DNA of 64,000 nucleotides, taken from contig NC_135243.1 of assembly GCF_947623445.1 (NCBI RefSeq), forward strand, positions 2,916,501 to 2,980,500. The letters are read 5' to 3'. Numbering within the stretch: position 1 is the first letter of the stretch; every line of letters starts with the position of its first letter. This document shows, piece after piece, positions 35,383-48,173 of this stretch. The notes below the pieces were generated by a model that was not told the DNA's origin, searched no databases, and saw only the letters and a program-made list of their open reading frames with translations. Source of the DNA: Clavelina lepadiformis. Taxonomy: Eukaryota > Chordata > Ascidiacea > Aplousobranchia > Clavelinidae. The translations under genes and the position numbers were made by a program.

Positions 35383-37350
35383 ATGACCGTATTGGTGATT
35401 TGAAAAAATCAACTAAAAGCGGCATTTTTGCACTGAAAATGGGAAAGTGTCCTGGGTGAGAAAAGCCATGAGCGCCGAGCTTGTTTGCTTACGTTGATAT
35501 ATGGTGGGTTATCCCCTGGATACTTTATTGCGTCCTGGCACCGAATTACGCTGAGCAAACAACGCTTGCTGATAACTCGTCAATATAACTTACATTTTTT
35601 TCATTGTTTTTGTGCTCAGTAAAAAATAGAATATAAGTTTTATGCTTACAGTTAATACGCTAGCTTATTTAGTCATCAATGTTTTGTAAAAAATTATTTA
35701 CTTCAAGTGAATCGAAAGTCATCTCTGCATTTCAATCACCGCTAGATGGAGAGATGGAGCAATGACGAAAACTTTGAATTTGTCAGCCAAGCCCGTTGAA
35801 GTAGCAATATAGCCTGGTGTCCGTAAAAACCGTGAGTTTGTGACTAATCTTTTATGTTGAGTTTGTTGCTGTTCCTGGATGCCATCGGTCATGATTCGAG
35901 ATAAAAAATCCAAGGTAAAAACAATAGTATCAATGAACTTCGATTCAACATGCAACCTAGGCTACCAACAGCGTTGAGCTTCCCACGAGCTGCGATCAGA
36001 TTTAGTCCAACCTGACCAATTGCTCCATCAAAGTGCGCGGGATTTTGTTTAGATGCTAAAGACGCTCGGCGATAGTTGTTATTTCAAGAAACTATCGGTT
36101 AAAAACAATAAATTGCTGAATCTTATTGTTTAAGGGCCGCTCTTAATCGCTGGTGTTTGCGCTGACGTTTGACATACATGATCAATCAATCATATGCCTG
36201 TCGAAACGAGTACTGGGTACTTTGCGACATCGTATGGCTTTGTGGGCATGTTAGATGATTTTCGAATCTTTCCAGGTTTTGTTTGATGTGTCACGTTCCA
36301 GAGCTTTGCGCTGTGCGCTGTATCCAAGAGTTCACCTTCACACGCCGCCGTGTATTTCACTTTGATCGCATAATTGCCACAAGCAGGTCTCCCGTTACAC
36401 TGATGATCCTGCCAACGATGCAAGTAATATTGTCATCATGCCGAGCTTTTCACAGCGAATTATTTCAAACACGACCGCATCGGTGATTTGAAAAAATTCG
36501 AGTAAAAGCTGCTCTTTGGGTGAAAGAGTCCTTGGTGGGAAAAGTCACAATTGTATTTCCGTGCTTTTACTTCACATTGAGGTCAAAAGTGTCGTTAAAC
36601 TGCAAAATGCGTTTTTTGTCAAGTAGGTGTTAATGCGTTGTGGTTTTGAGAAATTAAACGTATAATGAATTTCTATGGAAAATCCAAATCCAGCAACGCA
36701 GTCGACCGAATCACATAAAATGGCGGAGTTGTTTACAGTGAGCACATACCGTGACAGCGTTTAAGTCATTTCAATGCGGAAGGAAATCAGGCTTGCTTAT
36801 CCGTCTCGATTTCAGCGCATACGCAGAGACATGTCGGCCCAACTGCAACACGAATGTAAAATCAACCACAGCCTTGACGCAAACGGCACTTAAGCAACAC
36901 AACCAAATATGGGGTTTTACAAAACAGGCTTAATAGCTTTCATTTTCAATATCTTTCACATAATACAGACTTAAGCGGGAAGTAGGCGCGTATGTGAATA
37001 TATATAGCGGATATAATTTTAAATAAAATAATATTTTGTTGACTGAGACAGACAATAGCGATTATGACATAAAATCTGCGATGGTACGTTTCCCGCCAGT
37101 TTGTGATTATGAATGCGGTGATCAGGAGGATTTCCCTAATAGAAAGAACAACGCAAAACGCCACATTCTCAATAACTGCACAACTGATCTTTAACTGCCG
37201 CTGATACAAATTTCTCTCCAGCCACGCAAGCTCTTATTTCCTACCACAACGTAATACCGCAGGCAACCTGCTACACATGGTATCGGAGTTGATTATTTTT
37301 AGTTCATAAATTTATCCATAGATATATATATATATATAAATTTAGGGCGA
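35383..37350. other. Intergenic with a dispersed repeat pair
   Basis: 35383-35480 (catgaccgtattggtgattt) is matched by 36467-36545 (cacgaccgcatcggtgattt) in the same orientation. A short (TA)n run is at 37321-37338. No gene recognised. Confidence 0.5.
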
Positions 37351-37352
37351 TT

Positions 37353-37940
37353 TTGCTAACTCGAAAGGTTACTGGGTCGATGAAAGCATCTCGACTGGAA
37401 ACACCAAGTTCTAAAACCACGCAACACGAGTATTATTTAAGATCACGCAAGTTCAATACCAAGAGGATAGAGACGGCCGGAATCCGTGGTCAAAACCTGA
37501 CAAAGTCTGGACCATCGAGGCCGCATCGACCATCAAACGCGACAGCGCTTCAACCAACCACGTCGTTTCAACAACTTAAATTACGGCCATTTTCCCGAAG
37601 ACGTCGAATCATGGTGTAATTTAGTCCTATGTAAGCTGGACATGTGTCATGTTATGACGCAACTGCAACGATATATTTTAGTCCTTGGAACAATGACACA
37701 TTCGCAACTGCGATCGCAGCTAGGTCTCCAAGCTCATGACGGCGCTGAGTGTTTTGACAAACTATAGCATTTAATTGCAAAGAGCTTCGAGGAGCGCACA
37801 GACCACACAGACATGTTAATGGAAGATTTATCGCTCGTTGACTTAAAACCTTCACAGTTTATGCGGGAATAATTGTGCGCCATTGGTGAGGAAAATCTCG
37901 TGCCTCAAGCCGTGTTTGAACATTTGACGTATTTGCAATA
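37353..37940 (+). pseudogene. Ty3/gypsy-type Gag relic
   Basis: The first part is an 88-codon open frame rich in Arg, Lys, Ser and Thr, ending in LKLRPFS. Similarity to retroelement Gag continues after a frameshift near 37595: a W-containing segment, then LVDLKPSQF, which matches the conserved lgdrkPSqfl motif of Ty3/gypsy-type Gag. Two in-frame stops interrupt the second part. No LTR, protease or reverse transcriptase was recognised nearby, so this is an old fragment or a decayed Gag-derived gene. Confidence 0.55.
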
Positions 37941-40080
37941 AAATCCTTACTACTGCTGTAGGCATGTTGCCATTGTGACATCATGTGTTCAGCGTGTTGC
38001 TGTTGTTCAGCTCAATTAAGCTCAAATAATCAGCAACCGAGACAAAAGTAAAAAAGGCAAAAAAATTCTAATCAAACAATTAAAGCCTTTGGTTTTATAT
38101 CATTCAAAAACATTAACACAGCTCCCGTCATCGTCACAACACATTTACATAACTGCATATTTGTTCAAAGAGGAAACCGACCATAAAAAGAAGAATGGTC
38201 ATTTTTATATTTATATTTTAATTTCGGATTTAGTGGCCAAGCTACTTGTCAGCAACATCACGCCACAATCAATGATAAATACTGACTCTACAACTGACTA
38301 AGTAAAAGAGTTAATTAAATTAAAACACTACGTTAAAATATTCAAAAAGTTTGGACATATTTTCAACTTCAGTGTTTTATCAAATAAAACAAAGTTTTTC
38401 GCATTTTCTGCTAATTGCTTAAGATCACTTTAAGCTTAAATAAGCGTTTGGTTATTTTGCTTGTACTGGTAAATCTTATAAGCTTACTTGATACACGGCA
38501 CATAACAGCAACATTGTTATTACGCTATTTTCAGGTGATAGCAACATGATATAGCTAAGTAATAACCAACAACATTTACTTGATCTTCAAGATGCAAACG
38601 TTGAAAATACAATAGATATTAATATAAATCAGCTATTACTGCTAGTATTAATCATACATCTAACTTGAAACCTGCAAAATAAAACAAATGGAATTATGGT
38701 GACTTTTATTTTTCACCATTGAAATATCCTATTAACAACAGTTTTGAAACATCGACTCTCAGCAAACACCCGAGGGCTTCTCTTGATCAGCCTTCAGCTT
38801 AACGTTAAAATAATAAGACGATATAAAATTGCCGACCTCATATCGTGAGTAGGCATATGGTGGATTTCATCGCTTCACTTTAAATAAACGATGAAGAAAC
38901 AACAAGTCATTCACATTCTATCACGACTCAACATTAACTGAACCTCAGCCAAGTGGGGTCACCTCAACCCACGGACCCACAAACTAGCTCTTGTTGAACT
39001 CTTGGTTCGTTTTAATGGTCATTTTACTGCCTCGAAGTTAGAAGCAGTTAATTTAGAAGCATTGCTGCATCCACATAACGGTTGCACAGTTTTTATGTTG
39101 ATTAAAGATTCATTTCTCTGTGAAGATTATAACTCACTTTTAAAAGCAGCAATGCAACGCACTGATAATTAATCTTAGCCAGGAAACAGGAAACAGAAAG
39201 TCATACAAAATGTTGCATGGCATTATGGCAGCTGACTGCCCGAAGCTATGAAGTGATTAAAAATCACGTCTAATCAAGAAACATGCTTTCGATCCACCTT
39301 GATTAACTTATCGCGGTATTTGAGATGATATAGTCGAGTAGTTGATGATATTAAGTCGAGTTGATAAATGCGAGCATTTTAAAGTTTTGACAACGTTAAA
39401 TACGCCTATGGGCTCTCTTATGCAAGTTGTTGCTCATCTATTCTGTGGACTTCAGTCGAATGAGTCATAATCTAGTCCAAGTGTCGTTAATACAATAGTT
39501 CTATAAAAACTATACAATTAATGACGATGAGCTTTGTGTATGTGACGTCACAATGATGATCCCGTTACGAAAACACGCACAAGGAAGTTGAAACTTGCGC
39601 TTGTCTAAATATTTCGCCGCCTCCTTTATTCCGCCATTTTGTTTCTCCATCACAGTGCACAAGTCTTATGCAAAGCAACAAACAATTCCTGACAAACTTC
39701 TCATATAAAATTTAAACTAACTTTTATTCCTTTACATCCCAGCGCTTTGGCATACATCCCAACAGTTGTAATTCACAGTCTACAATTTGCGCATATGCTT
39801 AAAATTATGCAGATTAAGCGTCATAATTTGCATGAAGTCTAAATAACGTTCCAGCGTTTCCTGCTCATAACCAGATGAATGTAAATAAAAATATCGCTTT
39901 TAGCTTATTTATACGTCACCTATCGTCCTATACCTGTCACTTATCGTTAATGTAACTTGGCCTCTAATTTGTCTCAATCTGGCACTGATATAACTTACAG
40001 GAAAAACTGAACCGAACTTTTACACAGCGGCAAGCTTCGATTTTACACAGTTTGCGTCACTCTATAATCTATGTAGTTTA
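37941..40080. other. Intergenic, mostly local duplication
   Basis: No coding exon was recognised. 38249-39336 is the first copy of a local direct duplication described separately. Confidence 0.45.
38249..39336. repeat. Local direct duplication, copy 1
   Basis: Matches 42172-43196 in the same orientation, about 3.9 kb apart. Shared landmarks are caaaacaaagttttt, gcgtttggttattttgcttg, gatacacggcacataacagc and gtcatacaaaatgt. The copies have diverged by many substitutions and indels. No gene is seen in either. Confidence 0.85.
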
Positions 40081-40596
40081 GGGTTCCACGACATATGGCC
40101 GCGGGAAAGTGGCCGCGAACAAACTCACCGGGGTCAACTGAACGTGACGTAAATTGACCGCAGACAAACTGACTGTGACATAAACTGGCCGGCGATCAAA
40201 TTAACCGTCGATAAATTGGCCGGCGATCAAATTAACCGACGACAAATTGGCCGTCAAAAGGTCAAAATTCTAATTCACTATCTAGTCACTTCTGTTTATT
40301 TCAATAAACGTTTCAATGTGTATTGAAATAAAAAACAATTTTGTTAAAAACAAAGGAAATAGTTACAAACAAATATTTACTTTACATATCATATACTACC
40401 GAGTTTAAAATTTTGACCTTTTGACGGCCAATTTGTCGCCGGTTAATTTGATCGCCGGCCAATTTATCGACGGTTAATTTGATCGCCGGCCAGTTTATGT
40501 CACAGTCAGTTTGTCTGCGGTCAATTTACGTCACGTTCAGTTGACCCCGGTGAGTTTGTTCGCGGCCACTTTCCCGCGGCCATATGTCGTGCTCCC
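40081..40596. mobile_element. Foldback element with tandem-repeat arms
   Basis: Two arms of about 190 bp (40081-40272 and 40404-40596) are near-exact reverse complements and flank an AT-rich loop. Termini are GGGTTCCACGACAT and ATGTCGTGCTCCC. Direct 8-bp repeats GTAGTTTA lie at 40073-40080 and 40597-40604. Each arm is itself built from a short unit, variants of aaactgaccgtgacataaa and ggccggcgatcaaatt. No coding frame. Confidence 0.9.
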
Positions 40597-41273
40597 GTAG
40601 TTTAGACACTTTCTTTATCATAAGAATAAATAAAACAAAGTAAACCATGAACATTATTTTCACTTTAGCGAGTTATTCAGGACAAGCAAATGATTAATTT
40701 AAGTCGCGATTGACTTCAGTTGAAATCTTGTGACGTTGATTGACGGCTGTCAAGGTCGAACTTGGGGTAGCGCTTGCTCCTTTGACACTTTAATACTTGG
40801 CAACTTTTCTTAGTTTACGTCACTTCCGTGTGAAGACCTATTCTTAAAATTTCTCATATAATTACAAAGAGATATGCAAAGTGATGATATTTTTTTGCAG
40901 AATAAACTTGTAAATTAGTTATTGACGGTGATGCGTCCTCACATCGTTCGCTTCCGTCACATCAACGAGTGTGAACAACCGTCGTCGATTTGCCCAGGTG
41001 CTTAAAAGTACGCAGATTATGCTTCTATAATCGAGACTAAAATGACTATAATCGAGATAATTTATACTTATATTAAAGATTTTAAGTGGATTGTCTATTA
41101 TTGCCGGTTTAGAAAAATTCGAACAAGAGCTCAACCGGGGTTAAAAGTAAAAAACAAACAAAAGGTTGAAATTTAATGTTGATTTGCATTCGGGGCAAAA
41201 TACGCGACTGTTAACGCAACTTAAATCACTGTCGTGTGACGCAATATAAAAAGTTTATTCATGGTTAGAAAAA

Positions 41274-41490
41274 TGGTTCTACGACAATTAACCGTGTGAA
41301 ATTGACCGCGAACAAACCAACCGGGGACAACTGACCGTGACGTAAATTGACCTAGAACCAACTGACCGGAATCAAAATCGACCGGGAAATAAATTGACCG
41401 TGCAAGTGCTGAATTATTGTGTTTAAGTTGATGGTAGTATATTATATGTAAAGTAAATATTTGTTTGTAATAAATATTTGGCTGGGATTG
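41274..41490. mobile_element. Partial relative of the 40081-40596 foldback element
   Basis: Begins ggttctacgaca, continues with aaattgaccgcgaac and gacaactgaccgtgacgtaaatt units, then with the reverse complement of the foldback loop (gtaaagtaaatatttg). Thus one arm plus loop is present in opposite orientation, and the second arm is missing. Confidence 0.75.
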
Positions 41491-44329
41491 AAGCTGATGC
41501 GCGACTAGATATAACACAAAGAAACTGGAAGCACATGGTTAGCAAGCAGGTCACGGTTCACAAATGATATAAATCATTATCACTTAAATAATATAATTTG
41601 AATAAAAACCAATGCTAATTTGATTTTGGACTACTTATTTCATACAATTGTACGGTTAAAATACGTCATACTTATTTAGTCCGGATGAATTAAAAGGTTT
41701 CTCCATAATAAGAGTCAGCAATAGGAACTTCCGCGTATGACGTCATGCAATACGGAATTTGACCTGTTGCTGCAAACTTAGTATAAGCAAAACTTTGTTA
41801 CGCGGAAATCACGTCGGAGGTCTTGTGTGTTGGTTTGATGTTGTTGAAAAAGCTAAACACTTGATGCTTTTGACTAAATACTAAATACACACAATGATGC
41901 ATCAATCGGGCAATGTGCCAATGTTGAAGTAAATTAACTTGATAGTAGACCATATTTTTGATAAAATAGTTTTTGATAGTTTTGATAAAGAATTGAACCA
42001 AAACCGATGTGTATTTAGAGATACAAGATTCAAACAAAATATTTCAAATCAAACAGAATCGTTTGCATATTATTTGCAGTGATTCTATATAGGCTCATAC
42101 ACCTAGTATCTGGAACAAGGTGTTATACGTCATATATCATGAAAAGCCATTCAGAAGCAGAACGTTTTTTAGAAACAACATCACACCACATTCAGTGTTG
42201 AATGAAGACTCTACAACCAAGTGAGTGAAAGAGTTAGTTAAATTAAATCACTACGTTAAAACATTAAAAAACTTTTGGACATTTTTAAACTTAAATGTTT
42301 TATCAAATAAAACAAAGTTTTGAGCTTTTTCTGTTAAGTGCTTAAGATCATATTAAGATTAAATAAGCGTTTGGTTATTTTGCTTGTACTGGTAAAGCTT
42401 ATACAGTATTTGATACACGGCACATAACAGCAACATTATTAATACGCTAACTTCAGGTGATAGCAAGAATATATAACTAAGTAATAACCAACAACATTTA
42501 CCTGATCTTCAAGATGCAAATGGTGCAAATACAAACGGTATAAAGATATATCTGCTATTACTGCTAGTATTAATCATACGTCTAACTTGAAACCTGCAAA
42601 ATAAAACAAATGGAATTATCATAGCGTTTATTTTTCGCCATTGTCATATCAAATAAGCAACAGGTTTGAAACGTCAAATCTCAGCAAATAGCCGAGCACT
42701 TTTCTTGGCGGTAGGAGGAGCAGTCTTTGCAGCTTCAGCAAATTTTGTTAAAAACCAGCAATCAGCTTAACCTTAAAATAATAAGACGATAGAAAATTGC
42801 CGACCTCATATCGTGAATAGACACGTGGTGAGCTATAATCGCTTCACTGTAAATAAACGATGTAATAATAAGCGATGCTTCGTTTTAATTCTCATTTTGC
42901 TGCCTCAAGTTTAGAAGCAGTAAACATCCACAAAAACATCCACAAAACAGCTGCGCATTTTTTATGTCGATTAACGATTCATTTCTCTGTGAAGATGTTA
43001 ACTAACTTTTAAAAGCAGCATTGCAACACACTGATATAATCGAAACCAGGAAACAGGAAGTCATACAAAATGTGGCTTGACGTCATGGCAGCTGACTGCG
43101 CGAAGCTATGAAGTGAAGCGATTAAAAGTCACGTTTAATCGAGAAACATGCTTTTGATACACCTTGATTAACTTATCGCTTTTTTGCGATGATATTGTCA
43201 CAAAGTTTAACAAATAAATAACGTCACACAGACCAATTTACAATGCATTTCTTGACCACTGGCATTGCGCTTTACCAATACTTGAAAACTAAAACTGCCT
43301 ACAAACCTAGCTGCGGTTGCAGGGATGCGGAAGCAATAATGTTCCCATCGCTTCGGCTGATTTATATATTTATTCCAAGCCGTCTTTTCAAGGAAAAAAG
43401 AAGTCATGCAGCTGGGCCGTGGTAAAGTACGTTGTGAGCCAAGCCCTTTCTATAAGTCAAACAATTTTACGTCATAATCTCACAACACGCCTGTTCCATC
43501 GAGATGCATCATCAACACTGCATTATGGGGTTTAAACGAGAAAGATGGATTCCAGTCGATGTTGTCTTGTTTATCTAATTAATTGATGTTAATATTTAAA
43601 AAATGCATCAACCTTTTGAATGAATGATTTTGGTATACTCACAAACTTTAGACTTAAAGTCGAGAATCATTTCTATAAAAAGGCCTCGGAATCTCTTGGA
43701 TGGTTTCGTATCATTATTGACGTATTAATGACGTCACAACCATCAAGACAGCAGCCAGGGTTAAATTTTTAGGCAGAAAAATATGTTAATTAGTTTCCGA
43801 TTAGGCATGTTATTCAATAAAGTTGAGTATTTATAATGTTTTGGTCAATAATTCCAGAACAATTACCGAGGCAAGTGTCTCATTTGCCCCAATGTAGCTA
43901 TAGTACGAGCTGGAGTGTAGGGCTGTAGGCCAGCCAGAGGAATTGTAAGTCTTAAATATCATGAATGCACTTAACCATCCACTATTGATCCTAATGAATA
44001 AGATTTATAGTTTCTCGGTTGTTACAGCATTATAGAGCTTAAAATACCTGGGAGTCGTTTCATGCTCTCGATAGATAACGAATTTCAGTATTTTCAATTA
44101 ATTTAAGAAATACGATAAAAACATGTTGTTCCATGCTCGGAAATAAAGACTCGTAATGACGTCAAAATTGGTCATATTTATCGATCGTTAAAATCCACTC
44201 GTTATCTGGGCGAAATATGAAGTTAGTAGCTGCTGACAGGGTTATCTGTAGCATACAGTACGATCTCAGGTGTGATTAAAACATGGCTTGCTGGTACCTA
44301 TTTAAAAATTCAAGCAGTAAGATTTTAAA
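41491..44329. other. Intergenic
   Basis: Holds the second copy of the local duplication (42172-43196). Four copies of TGACGTCA occur. No exon was recognised. Confidence 0.45.
42172..43196. repeat. Local direct duplication, copy 2
   Basis: Partner of 38249-39336. It differs by an insertion near 42700-42750 and scattered changes. The two copies bracket the foldback element and its partial relative. Confidence 0.85.
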
Positions 44330-44512
44330 TCAAACCGAGCTGAAACCGAGAGCATTGATGGAGTCAGTAAGTTCTCCCGCCCAGATTTTATCCACCATAT
44401 TTATCGTTATCTTTGGATCGCATGCTGCAGTTAAAATATTGTAGTTTCCTTTCACTAAATCTACCAAAAGATCGGTTTCACTACAAATGCAACGTTTTCT
44501 GTTGCCGTCATT
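44330..44512 (-). pseudogene. Myb/SANT-like DNA-binding domain fragment
   Basis: The minus strand encodes RKRCICSETDLLVDLV, then a central Asn/Leu/Asp-containing helix, then MVDKIWAGELTDSINALGF and a stop. This is the pattern of Myb/SANT-like (Myb_DNA-bind_5 type) domains: S-E-x-E-LL-LV at the start, K-x-W-x-x-I in the middle, vNalG at the end. Such domains occur in transposon-encoded and domesticated proteins. The domain is cut short where an Arg-Thr turn is expected, so this is probably a relic. Confidence 0.45.
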
Positions 44513-46741
44513 GATTGTCGTTTCCTGGTACTTTGTTAGACTGTTATGTTTGTTTCCAACTTATAACAACAACTTACTTTGTTTCCAACCATACAAATCT
44601 ACTTTAAACAGCTTTTTCCTTTTAAAATATTGCAACCGCCTTGTGACGTCATAATAAGTGGCGTGATCCAACTTTTTAGCTTATCAAACTCGAAAGTTGT
44701 AATGAACAGAACAAGCGACATCTCTCCTCAGGCGCAGTCTAACTCTAAAGCTTGTTCTGCTGGTTCTTGGCTTAAAACGAGTTGGGAACCACTGACCTAC
44801 ACCAATACAATAGGCCTAGTTTGTAGTTAGGAGCTTGCGATATTCTGCCATTCAACAGTCGCTGTTATAATTAAGTTTCATCTCGTGGTAAGTATTCAAC
44901 TACCATGGGTTAGATCATAACTTTAAGTATTAGGCTATGACTGTTCACGCTTGCAGCAATCATCAAAATTCCCCCAATTCATGTTTCCTGTTTGAGCTAT
45001 TTCTATACTTGGTGCTGGGCAACGTGCTCGCACACAGATCAACAGCCATGCTATTGTGGCGCTTTTCGTATCGAAAAGTTACAACTGAATGATGACTTCA
45101 GTTTAGCTGTCTGGCTCGTGTGGAAGGTCGCTGGTGCTGCCTAGAAAGCTCACAAATGAAAGCGCAGCTTCAGCGTTCGTTAATTCAAAAACTATGTCAC
45201 GACCTTCTCGGTAACACGTTTACCTGAGACTAATCCATCAAACCGTGCGAAAGAACACGAAAACTCGCATAAACGTAATTAAAATTTATTGGTAAAAGTC
45301 CAACTTCATGCAAAATAATTGTGGTGTAGAATGTTTCTGTGGCACTGACCGCCATTATTTGGATTTTAATGGAAAATTAATTGTAGCAGTGCCGTCTTTT
45401 GCGTTTGATTATTTCTAGAATCTGTTTGCTCCGCAGTTTTACGTCATAACTATAAATCGAATGCCACATTATTCATTGACGTTAATGACATTCTTCAACC
45501 ATCTAGCTAAGCTTCAGTGACCTGCCATGGTTTTAGAATCCAGTCCAGTCTATTCTTTCCGATGATTCTCAGGAAATCTGTAGGTGTCAAAGATATATAC
45601 GTATGCTTATGACCTGCTCTCTGTCATGTTGAGAGTTATTGCCGTCGTGTATGTGTTATATTTACTTGTACATGTTTATGGTTCCATTCCATTCCACTTT
45701 TCGCTGTCAACTAAGCAACTAGCTAGACTACTTTATCAGCATAACTAATTCATCAATATTAAAGCATTGAATCTGTAGAAACAGAGTGCTTTGTCTGACC
45801 CAAGCTCCTTCAACAGCGCTTGGCTTAGCAGGCACGGGGCTTAGTGCCGGAACAGATATCGAGGCCCCTTGCCGATTATAAATAACTTGACCGCTTATTG
45901 GTTGTTTATATTAGGATCTAATAAAGTACTCCTATTTAAGTTAGGATCAGATCTTCATCGTTAGCCCGGCTGGTAAGTTCGGCAGTTTTCTGCGTGAAAA
46001 CCTGTGTGGAAAATCGCAAACTCTGGCTTTATGACGTGCACTGAAGCCTCAATTCTTTGTTTATTTATTATAAATTGGAGTGAACGTAAATTCAATTATG
46101 CGTGTAGGTGCCACACTTTCCATTATGGATGCTTAGTTCCTGGTGATGATTGATCTAGAAAAGAAGTCGGCAATGCTGCAGGAACCTAATTAACTTACCA
46201 GTTCATTCAACTGCACAAACACTCGTCAAACCGGAATCTTACAACGATTCAGATCAACACTGGCGAAGACTTATCGATTAAGCATCATAGAAAAGAATTT
46301 TGTCTATCGGAAGATATATCTGGCTGTGAAAAGACATTTACAAAAACGTAAATGATCAATTTGCAGCAAGCATCATTCGCAATCTGCTTTTAAGTGCTCC
46401 AGGGCGTCACCCTGGGACGAGTTTTACACTGATGCCTTTCAACCGTCCAGCATATACGTCATAGCCAACTATTTGCCCGACACGATAGCTCTTCAGCATT
46501 TTCGATTGAAATTTAGTCACCTTTGTTTCGAAATCGGTATTCCGCAGATCGCCCGAGAAATTCCCCGAAATAAGAATGTGGCGCCACCTAGTTCCTAGAT
46601 TTAAAAATCAAACTACATATAAAAATTACCTTTTAATCGAAAAAATCAAATTCAACGACTAGAAAAGTCGCTGCTCAACAAAATGTACAAAATTCTTTGC
46701 TAATTTATTGAACAATGAGACACACAACTAAGCGCAGACGA
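44513..46741. other. Intergenic with an orphan hAT end
   Basis: gagttgggaaccactg near 44779-44794 is identical in type to the right end of the hAT element at 1439-1754, but no matching left end or target duplication was found. No gene seen in the rest. Confidence 0.4.
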
Positions 46742-47333
46742 TTAAATCTTGTAACAAGCTCTGAGTCGGTTCACGTCGGAAAGGTCGAAGGAGACTTTTT
46801 TAGATTCCACAGAGTTGGCCAGACTGGCAAATACTTCGCCGAGAACGTTCTTGTCGCTTAACTTGAGGAACATGGCGGCCATGTCGAAGCGCTGAGCTCT
46901 CGCGAGATGCTGAAGGATGAGGAAAGCTCGATTGAACTCCAATGAATCGCTGTGGGATTGGGCGATGTGCGCGAAGGTGACGATCATGTGGTCGGTCGTT
47001 TTGAATCGAATTTTCGAATTTTGCTTTCAGGTTGTCTTCTTCCATCATCAGCACCTCATCGCAATCCCTCCTCACATCCTCCCACTTCTCCAAGCGGTGG
47101 TAAGCGAGAACGCGATTGTTGATTGATGCGGTGGTCTGGATCAGGCTGATGCTCCGAGAGTAATAAGCGAGCGCCTCCTCAAAGTCGCCTTCACGATGTT
47201 GATGGAGTCAGTTTAGATCAAATACTTTAAACCTCCTCTCTTCCTCACCGGCCTTGAATGCTTTGTTTCCTTTGTTTTTCTCCCTTCCTGCTCTCATCTC
47301 TCGTTCCTCGTCGGTCATAACTTCTGCATTCAC
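46742..47333 (-). pseudogene. SPAG1/RPAP3-like fragment (TPR plus RPAP3_C end)
   Basis: SPAG1 and RPAP3 are TPR co-chaperones that act with HSP90/R2TP in assembly of large complexes such as axonemal dynein. Exon a (about 47249-47333) encodes EEREMRAGREKNKGNKAFKA; an intron with GTGAGG donor and AG acceptor follows; exon b begins at 47188 with GDFEEALAYYSRSIS and RLEKWEDVRRDCDEVL, a classic TPR. Further on, a different frame (46742-46987) encodes AQRFDMAAMFLKLSDK and ends ACYKI, matching the end of the RPAP3 C-terminal domain. The middle of the protein is missing and the two parts are out of frame, so it is probably broken. Its 5' boundary abuts an OPLAH exon directly. Confidence 0.7.
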
Positions 47334-48173
47334 CTTATGACAGAAACTCGCAGCAGATATCTGACCGCGACCCCAGCGTGGTGTTGGATGTGTGCCATGT
47401 AAGCTTGGACCACTTCCAACCCGTAACTCAATATAAGCACCTGGACCAGGTGGATCACCTAAACAGAAAGCTTCGTTGGAAAAACTGCGATTGGTAAAAT
47501 GATGACGTGACAAAGACACTTACGTTCTGGTTAACAGCAAATAGCGCTCTCAAGTCGGCCAGGTTGCCATGGAGATTGCGATTCCCTTTACGACAAGGGA
47601 ATTCCCCTGGGAGCATGAGAATCGCTATTACTTCTGTGAGATCACAAGTTCCCAATCAGTTGATCGCGGTCTACCAGTGGTCCACAGACAGATCCCAATT
47701 CGACCGCGAGGCCATTGAAAAAATAAAGTTTTTTATATAAAACAGTTTGTTTTTTGACAAGTATACGCCTATCAAATAATCGTGTAAGAGTTAAGTAATT
47801 TGTTTTCTTCAATTTTTAATAGTCTCTATGGACTATTATGTTAGGCCTACTATTGTTACTTTTAACAACACAACTTTTTATTAGTTGTTGAGCCAAACAC
47901 AAAACTACTTAACCTTAAAATTGAAAATAATCAACCGATTACTATTAATAATTTTATTAATATTAACACTACGATTACTGTCTTTGGAAACTAAACAATA
48001 ATAAATAATAATCAACCGACTTCCAATGGCGAATCCTGAACAATTTATTCGAATAAAATTTAATTACCAAAAATGTTAACGATTGACTAACTTATACTTT
48101 ACGAAAAACGAATCACTTTAACAATGTTTATAGAAGGTTTTCTGTATGTACGTACTTGAGACAAGTTGGTTGG

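Noticed and set aside
47208..47519. 103-codon minus frame joining OPLAH and SPAG1-like sequence
   Set aside because: It reads the OPLAH exon in the wrong frame; the correct frame gives YGLEVVQAYMAHIQ. The continuous frame is accidental.
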